Positions 59,962 through 64,000 of a DNA stretch of 64,000 nt are shown here, in pieces (positions within the stretch are counted from its first letter, which is position 1; every line of letters starts with the position of its first letter). The stretch is taken from the NCBI RefSeq assembly GCF_026262505.1, contig NC_067207.1:9454082-9518081 (forward strand), given 5' to 3'. This stretch comes from Trichomonas vaginalis G3. Lineage: Eukaryota; Parabasalia; Trichomonadida; Trichomonadidae. The notes under the pieces are model-generated. The model did no database searches. It saw only the letters and a program-made list of their open reading frames with translations, and was not told the origin of the DNA. Both the position numbers and the translations under genes were made by a program.

Positions 59962-60915
59962 ATGATTTCAACAATCGGCACAACAACAATTCAAGCCGCG
60001 AACGGCACAACAACAGCACCAAATTCATTAGTCATGAATCCTACGTCAATGTTGGTAGAGATGAAAAGCTTTATTCCTTCTTCATATACTTTTGAAACAG
60101 AAATCCAGAAGATCAAACAAGAACTTTTAACAAGTAATTTAGACTGTAGTGCGAAAGATGAAACAAATAAACAGTATCTTTATGAAATGGAGGATCTGGT
60201 GGAACATTTACCCAAATTGCCTGAAATCCAGCAACAAAAGCTCACTATTCCTGAATTCGATGAAATTGAAGTCAGACCAACCGACTCAGTTGAAATAAAG
60301 AAGTTCATACGTAAGGTTAACTATGAGTTTCTAGGATATCATTGCAACCATAAAGTTATGGACAAAGATTGCGATATGGTATATAAGAATGTTTCTGACA
60401 TATATAAATCGGAGGAGTTTAAGACATACGACAACTTTGTTTCATTAGTTGCTGAATGTGTATGGCAGATAAGAGATAAAGATAGAAGAGGTAAAGTATG
60501 GAACGGACAAATAAAACCCGCAGCTTTTGAGTTAAAGAAAACCATTGACGCTATAGTTGTACTTGCAGGTCAAATTTCAATGTACAATGCTAAAATGAAC
60601 CCACAATGTTCTAAATGTAAAGCAGCAATAAGGAAATATAACTATTCTGTCAAAGAGATAGAACGTATGCGAAACGACTATGCTGACTTAAAGAAAGAAG
60701 CAGAGAAACCAGCAGAAAACAAAATGGACATGTTAGCATTTCTGAACAAAAACTATCCAACAGCTGACGATTTCCTTCTGTCTGACGTCAAGAAGAAATA
60801 TAAAGAGACTTTCGGCATTGTTAAAACTTTTGATATCCTCAGCGAAGAAATAGAAGCTACGAAATTGTTTAGGATTTCAAATATACATCATACAATTCAT
60901 GTAAGACGCTTGTGA
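59962..60915 (+). CDS. hypothetical protein of element 2, 317 aa
   Basis: Start chosen at ATG 59962 (MISTIGTTTIQAANGTTTAP) because the sequence before it is the shared leader. A Thr/Ala-rich N-terminus is followed by an all-helical charged body. A Cys cluster (CNHKVMDKDC ~140-150; CSKCK ~233-237) could bind metal. Its N-terminal style and leader suggest it belongs with the KilA-N neighbours. No family recognised. Confidence 0.5.
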   Translation: MISTIGTTTIQAANGTTTAPNSLVMNPTSMLVEMKSFIPSSYTFETEIQKIKQELLTSNLDCSAKDETNKQYLYEMEDLVEHLPKLPEIQQQKLTIPEFDEIEVRPTDSVEIKKFIRKVNYEFLGYHCNHKVMDKDCDMVYKNVSDIYKSEEFKTYDNFVSLVAECVWQIRDKDRRGKVWNGQIKPAAFELKKTIDAIVVLAGQISMYNAKMNPQCSKCKAAIRKYNYSVKEIERMRNDYADLKKEAEKPAENKMDMLAFLNKNYPTADDFLLSDVKKKYKETFGIVKTFDILSEEIEATKLFRISNIHHTIHVRRL

Positions 60916-60920
60916 AAAAG

Positions 60921-60957
60921 AGGTGAGAAAAGAGGTGAGATTTCACCACTTCACCTA
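60921..60957. promoter_or_regulatory. GGTGA-iteron module, copy 4 (inverted)
   Basis: AGGTGAGAAAAGAGGTGAGA then TTTCACCACTTCACCT, in the opposite orientation to the other copies, immediately after a plus-strand gene. Confidence 0.6.
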
Positions 60958-61189
60958 AAATTATTTTTGCTGAATTCAGCACAAAATTCTGAGTAAAATG
61001 ACATATGGCACGTGTCAAACCGTTGAGTTTTCACAAATTTTAAAAATTGCTGCGGAAAGTTCGTCAAAAAAGTGAAGGTTCCCGACGGTTTCAAACCGCC
61101 ATACTTTACATGAAGATAGTTTACAATGTCAACTAAATATCATGTACGATAGAAACGGTTATGTAAAGTTTACATTTTGTAAAGTTTTG

Positions 61190-61430
61190 TCCTGATTCAA
61201 GACAAGTCTTGTATTTTTTCAGAACAAGTCTTGCACTTTTTCAAGACAAATCTTGTCCTGATTCAGAACAAGTCTTGCACTTTTTAGTCAGTTTTTCTTG
61301 TAAAGTTCTCAAATTTGAGAACAATTGTCCTGATTCAAGACAAGTCTTGTATTTTTTCAGAACAAGTCTTGTATTTTTTCAAGACAAATCTTGTCCTGAT
61401 TCAGAACAAGACTTGCACTTTTTCAGGAAA
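61190..61430. repeat. short tandem repeat with AAGACAAGTCTTG palindromes
   Basis: About eight units of 25-28 bp built on (A)AGACAAGTCTTG or GAACAAGTCTTG with T-rich spacers, arranged as two ~95-base super-copies (61190-61285 and 61328-61424). Confidence 0.8.
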
Positions 61431-61702
61431 TCCTATCGTCCAATTTTACAAATGTCACTTTTTCAACATGATTGCATTTTGGTCGGGGAACAACTTTCTC
61501 TCATTTTGTCACTTTTTCTATCGTCGTGTTTTGTCACTTTTCCCTCAGGGTGTGTGTCAGAAAATATCCAAAATCTTTATAGCCTCGTATCTCCTTCAAT
61601 TCTTGACGGTTTGACATGTATGACACACCATTCAATTCAGAATTATGTGCTGAATCTTATGACCTTCATTTGTTCGTGACTTCTTTTCACATATGTAACC
61701 AT

Positions 61703-61784
61703 GAATTTTTAACATTTCTTTAACACAGAAAATAAAGTTAGTTTTATTTTTATTTATTTTTTTATCCGGAATATAAAGACAGTA
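61703..61784 (+). promoter_or_regulatory. conserved leader of the interrupted KilA-N-like gene
   Basis: AAATAAAGTTAGTTTTATTT with a following TTTATCCGGAATATAAAGACAG; the last part equals the leader of the 38065 gene in element 1. Confidence 0.5.
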
Positions 61785-61878
61785 ATGACAACATTAGAGA
61801 ACACAACAACTGCTATCGTTCATGAAGCCATAAATGAAGAATACGAATACATACAGTATAACAAACAATTGAGACTCA
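61785..61878 (+). pseudogene. start of a KilA-N-like gene of element 2, interrupted by element 3
   Basis: The first ~32 codons match the gene at 38065 (TTVIVHEAINEEYEYIQFNK against TTAIVHEAINEEYEYIQYNK); the match ends exactly where the terminal sequence of element 3 begins. Confidence 0.75.
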
Positions 61879-61888
61879 AGTTAGTATA

Positions 61889-61935
61889 CAAGTCTTGGGT
61901 ATGGTGGCACTGCGTTCCACCATACCCAATACTTG
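61889..61935 (+). other. terminal hairpin of element 3 (apex GGCACTGCG)
   Basis: CAAGT pairs with ACTTG and TTGGGTATGGTGG (61895-61907) with CCACCATACCCAA (61917-61929), a perfect 13-bp inner stem around CACTGCGTT. Apex as in elements 1 and 2, stem different. Confidence 0.8.
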
Positions 61936-62103
61936 TGAATTTGACACTTTACAAAACCGTTAACGTATATTTTACAACATGAACGCAAAAACTAATTTAA
62001 TCTTAAATATTTACAAAGCCGCCAACCACTTCACTAACGAACTCACTAATGTAAAAAATAAACGTTCTCACTATCGTTCTCACTAACGACTTCACTAATG
62101 TTC

Positions 62104-62388
62104 TCATAAATTTTCCTCAATATCTTCATCATCAGTGTTAACCCTATTGTAGTCATACTTGAAGCCATAAACTTTCTCTAACTTCTTAACGTACAATTTA
62201 CATAACTTACCTTCGTCATCATATGGTTTAATGATATAACTATTTCTATCTTTATACACAGTCAATGAAAAGTCAACTGGTCTCGGATGTATTTGAAAGA
62301 ACATGTTATGCTCAGGAAGGAAGAATAAATGTTTAAATGTATGTTTGTTATACTGTGGAATTCGAATGAGTTGCTTTTGTTCTGTCAT
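62104..62388 (-). CDS. conserved small protein of element 3, 94 aa
   Basis: ATG 62388 (MTEQKQLIRIPQYNKHTFKH). Homologue of the element 2 gene at 49788 with the same position, beta-rich core (LFFLPEHNMFFQIHPRPVDF) and acidic tail (NTDDEDIEENL). Function unknown; conservation at the left end of two elements suggests an early or regulatory gene. Confidence 0.6.
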   Translation of the reverse strand: MTEQKQLIRIPQYNKHTFKHLFFLPEHNMFFQIHPRPVDFSLTVYKDRNSYIIKPYDDEGKLCKLYVKKLEKVYGFKYDYNRVNTDDEDIEENL

Positions 62389-62483
62389 TACATCCAAATA
62401 AAAAATTTCAGTAAACTTAAAAATAAACTTAAAAATTAATGATATCACCACCCTCACACGTATGAAAACATCCATTTAAATTT

Positions 62484-62531
62484 AGGTGAAGTGGTGAGAT
62501 CTCACCTCTTTTTTCACCTGTTTTTTCACCC
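62484..62531. promoter_or_regulatory. GGTGA-iteron module, copy 5
   Basis: Practically identical to copy 1 in element 2, including the following ~30 bases (GAATTCATTGCTTTATAACT). Confidence 0.7.
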
Positions 62532-62547
62532 TGTTGAATTCATTGCT

Positions 62548-62784
62548 TTATAACTCTCTTCCTTTCTCCAACTCTTCTAACTTCTTCCTAAGTTCAGCAA
62601 TGTTGTCCTCATGAAGTTTAATCTTTCTCAAAATTCCTTCTTTATCTAATGGTTGCTTTATCTTTCTAAACTGAACTCTACCATCCTTCATAGTATGAAT
62701 GTAAAAACCTTCTGGAATAATTCCTGATTTAATGTATTCTACCAAAAACTTTTGTTTCATTGCTTCAGTGACTTTAGTCGTCAT
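62548..62784 (-). CDS. small coiled-coil protein, 78 aa
   Basis: ATG 62784 (MTTKVTEAMKQKFLVEYIKS). A beta-like segment (GFYIHTMKDGRVQFRKIK) is followed by a Lys/Glu coiled coil. It takes the place of the pVI-like gene of element 2 behind the same iteron module. Confidence 0.5.
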   Translation of the reverse strand: MTTKVTEAMKQKFLVEYIKSGIIPEGFYIHTMKDGRVQFRKIKQPLDKEGILRKIKLHEDNIAELRKKLEELEKGREL

Positions 62785-62832
62785 TTCAATCAAATAAAAA
62801 TTTTAATATTAAATAAAAATAACGTTATTTTT

Positions 62833-63251
62833 TCAGTAAGGAAACGCAGGAGTTTTACGATTTATTTGAGGAGTAGGTTCTGGTTTAAATGTTGGAGTCG
62901 GTTTAGGAGTTGACTTTTGAACAGGAGTTTGTACTTCCATAGGTTCAGGAGTCATTGAAGGTTTTGTTGTGAAGGCGTTGGTTTTGGCGAAGGTGTTGGA
63001 GTTTGTTTAACTTCAGCTACTTCAGTATTATTTATAACATTTGCTTTATTTCTTTTCAACATCATTACTGCTCCTGCTGTAGCTAGCAAACCTAGTGGGA
63101 GACCATATTTATATATAGGACTTGACCAAATGCTATTTTTGACAGGAGCTGGTGGAACACCTAACCTTGGTGAGACTGCTCTTTGCCATTGTGCAGCTCG
63201 TAAGAAATATTCAATAGGTGCTCCATAATCGTTTGGTAAAGTTTGTTTCAT
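62833..63251 (-). pseudogene. small membrane/virion protein of element 3, probably broken
   Basis: From ATG 63251 (MKQTLPNDYGAPIEYFLRAA) a basic, Pro-containing N-terminus leads to one membrane helix (YGLPLGLLATAGAVMML) and a Pro/Thr-rich tail that continues in coding-like sequence to about 62833. The single-helix plus Pro-rich design suggests a virion membrane or cementing protein. Family not recognised. Confidence 0.4.
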
Positions 63252-63319
63252 AGATGGTGAAGGTTCCGAGAGCTTGATGAAGAACTCATTTATAAGCTTT
63301 AAAAATAAACGTTCATCCT

Positions 63320-64000
63320 TTATTCCTCACTGTCGTCCGTAGCTAAGTTATAGTCATCTAATCTTATTATTGGGATTCCATTAGCACGCACCTGAATGGC
63401 AAAGCAACAATCCCTCATAAATCCAATAAGTGGCTTTGGTACGTTTTCAGTTGCTAGTTCAATAGGTCCTTTAACAGACAATTTGTATGTTATTGGAGCA
63501 GTAGATGTTTGACCTTGCTGGAAGCAAAAGTCCACTTCTGTTGGAAAACCACATAAGAAATGTGTGTTGTCATAGCTATCCCATTTATGTTCCACACTAC
63601 CATCATCCACCAATGACCTCATAACATCTTCATTAAATCCAATATCATCATTGTTTGTATTGCAAGCGTTCGCAACCATTTCATAAAATACAGGTCCATA
63701 TGATTTTTCAGGTTCTGCAGGCATATTTCCATAAGCTCCCATGGAAAGCTGAAGATATTTAAACTTAGGGTTCTCAAAATTAACATAATAGTTGTCTTTC
63801 TTTCTAAATAGTGCCCAAATACTTTTAACATTAATAGGCGTATAAGCTGCTGTAAATGTTGCACTTGAACTATCTGTATTCTTTGAGAATGAACCGTCCA
63901 TAGGAATCCAATCCATAACTTTAACAGGAAAACATAAAGCCTCGTTTGTATAATGTTCTACAAGTTCTGTATAAATGTTAGGGTCTAAAGAGAATGACTT
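63320..64000 (-). CDS. major capsid protein of element 3, C-terminal part
   Basis: The frame stays open through the right edge of the window, so the start lies beyond it. It matches the second half of the element 1 major capsid gene (IWALFRKKDNYYVNFENPKF against FVLFRRTINDYSCFYNPGIK). It contains FLCGFPTEVDFCFQQG and ends in an acidic tail (NLATDDSEE). This is the C-terminal jelly roll of a double-jelly-roll capsid protein. Confidence 0.7.
   Translation of the reverse strand, partial: KSFSLDPNIYTELVEHYTNEALCFPVKVMDWIPMDGSFSKNTDSSSATFTAAYTPINVKSIWALFRKKDNYYVNFENPKFKYLQLSMGAYGNMPAEPEKSYGPVFYEMVANACNTNNDDIGFNEDVMRSLVDDGSVEHKWDSYDNTHFLCGFPTEVDFCFQQGQTSTAPITYKLSVKGPIELATENVPKPLIGFMRDCCFAIQVRANGIPIIRLDDYNLATDDSEE

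Larger units (their letters stand above)
60958..61784. other. non-coding stretch with short repeats
   Basis: Contains the 14-bp palindrome TGCTGAATTCAGCA (60978-60991), the hairpin CGGTTTcaAACCG near 61089, and an array of ~27-bp repeats with AAGACAAGTCTTG (61190-61430). Frames through the repeat are by-products. The leader of the next gene begins near 61703. Confidence 0.5.
49613..64000. mobile_element. Maverick/Polinton element 2 (left part; interrupted by element 3, right end not seen)
   Basis: It begins AGTTAGTATAC at 49613, the same start as element 3 (61879), followed by shared terminal sequence (TTGACACTTTACAAAACC; AAGCCGCCAACCACTTCAC). Visible genes run to about 61878, where element 3 is inserted; the rest of element 2 would lie beyond the window. 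It carries minor capsid, packaging ATPase, fibre genes, integrase and KilA-N genes, most of them open; breaks are few (about four, in smaller structural genes and between fibre ORFs). I see no major capsid or polymerase gene in the visible part. Confidence 0.75.
61879..64000. mobile_element. Maverick/Polinton element 3 (left end only)
   Basis: Starts AGTTAGTATAC at 61879 inside a gene of element 2. Its terminal region parallels 49613-49800 of element 2, including shared spacer and gene order for the first small gene and the GGTGA module. It then carries a small membrane protein and the major capsid gene, which runs off the window. One small gene looks broken. Confidence 0.75.

Noticed and set aside
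61075-61105. tRNA T-arm-like sequence CGGTTTCAAACCG
   Set aside because: No matching acceptor, anticodon or D arm could be assembled around it; it is a plain hairpin.
61190-61430. Possible CRISPR array
   Set aside because: Units vary in length, spacers are short T-runs and no cas gene is near.
61209-61679. 156-codon plus frame with FFRTSL and QDKSCPDSEQ repeats
   Set aside because: It translates the AAGACAAGTCTTG repeat and has no independent coding signal.

Overview
The window looks like nuclear DNA of a trichomonad (parabasalid) protist. It is very AT-rich, host genes read through without introns, start codons sit a few bases behind initiator-like motifs, and Maverick/Polinton elements are abundant. 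I cannot separate Trichomonas from Tritrichomonas or relatives by eye.

Left part, about 1-23540: host chromosome with sparse genes. These are a hypothetical protein (2203), an atypical E2F-like double winged-helix protein (4928), a maltose/galactoside O-acetyltransferase of bacterial type (13125), a Dna2-like protein whose nuclease and helicase motifs are degenerate (14593), a ZIP metal transporter (18301) and a GOST-type seven-helix membrane protein (19728). Between them lie two ~1 kb TTAA-flanked inverted-repeat elements, a 122-bp satellite in which every unit folds into three hairpins, an 850-bp string of different back-to-back hairpins, a decayed Mutator-like transposase, and a 0.64-kb MITE holding a 135-bp-arm palindrome.

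Right part, 23545 to the end: three Maverick/Polinton fossils. Element 1 (23545-49346, 25.8 kb) has ~150-bp terminal inverted repeats and a 6-bp TAAATT target duplication. It carries an adenine methylase, phage-type fibre, integrase, protein-primed DNA polymerase, D5-like helicase, packaging ATPase, minor and major capsid genes and many small genes, and is broken in about ten places. About 260 bp of host DNA with a small HTH ORF separates it from element 2 (49613 onward), whose visible genes are mostly whole: minor capsid, packaging ATPase, collagen-like and tail-fibre-like proteins, integrase and KilA-N protein. Element 3 (61879 onward) is inserted into a KilA-N-like gene of element 2. Its left end matches that of element 2, and its major capsid gene runs off the window.

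The strongest recurring theme is structured DNA. The termini of all three Polintons carry a hairpin with a conserved apex (GGCACTKCG) but completely different, still complementary stems. Hairpin modules with conserved apices and divergent stems also build the host hairpin string and a 250-bp satellite inside element 1. Other themes are divergent Polinton gene pairs separated by only 16-18 bp between start codons, exchange of nearly identical fibre-tip DNA between otherwise divergent elements, and a repeated GGTGA-iteron module between genes.
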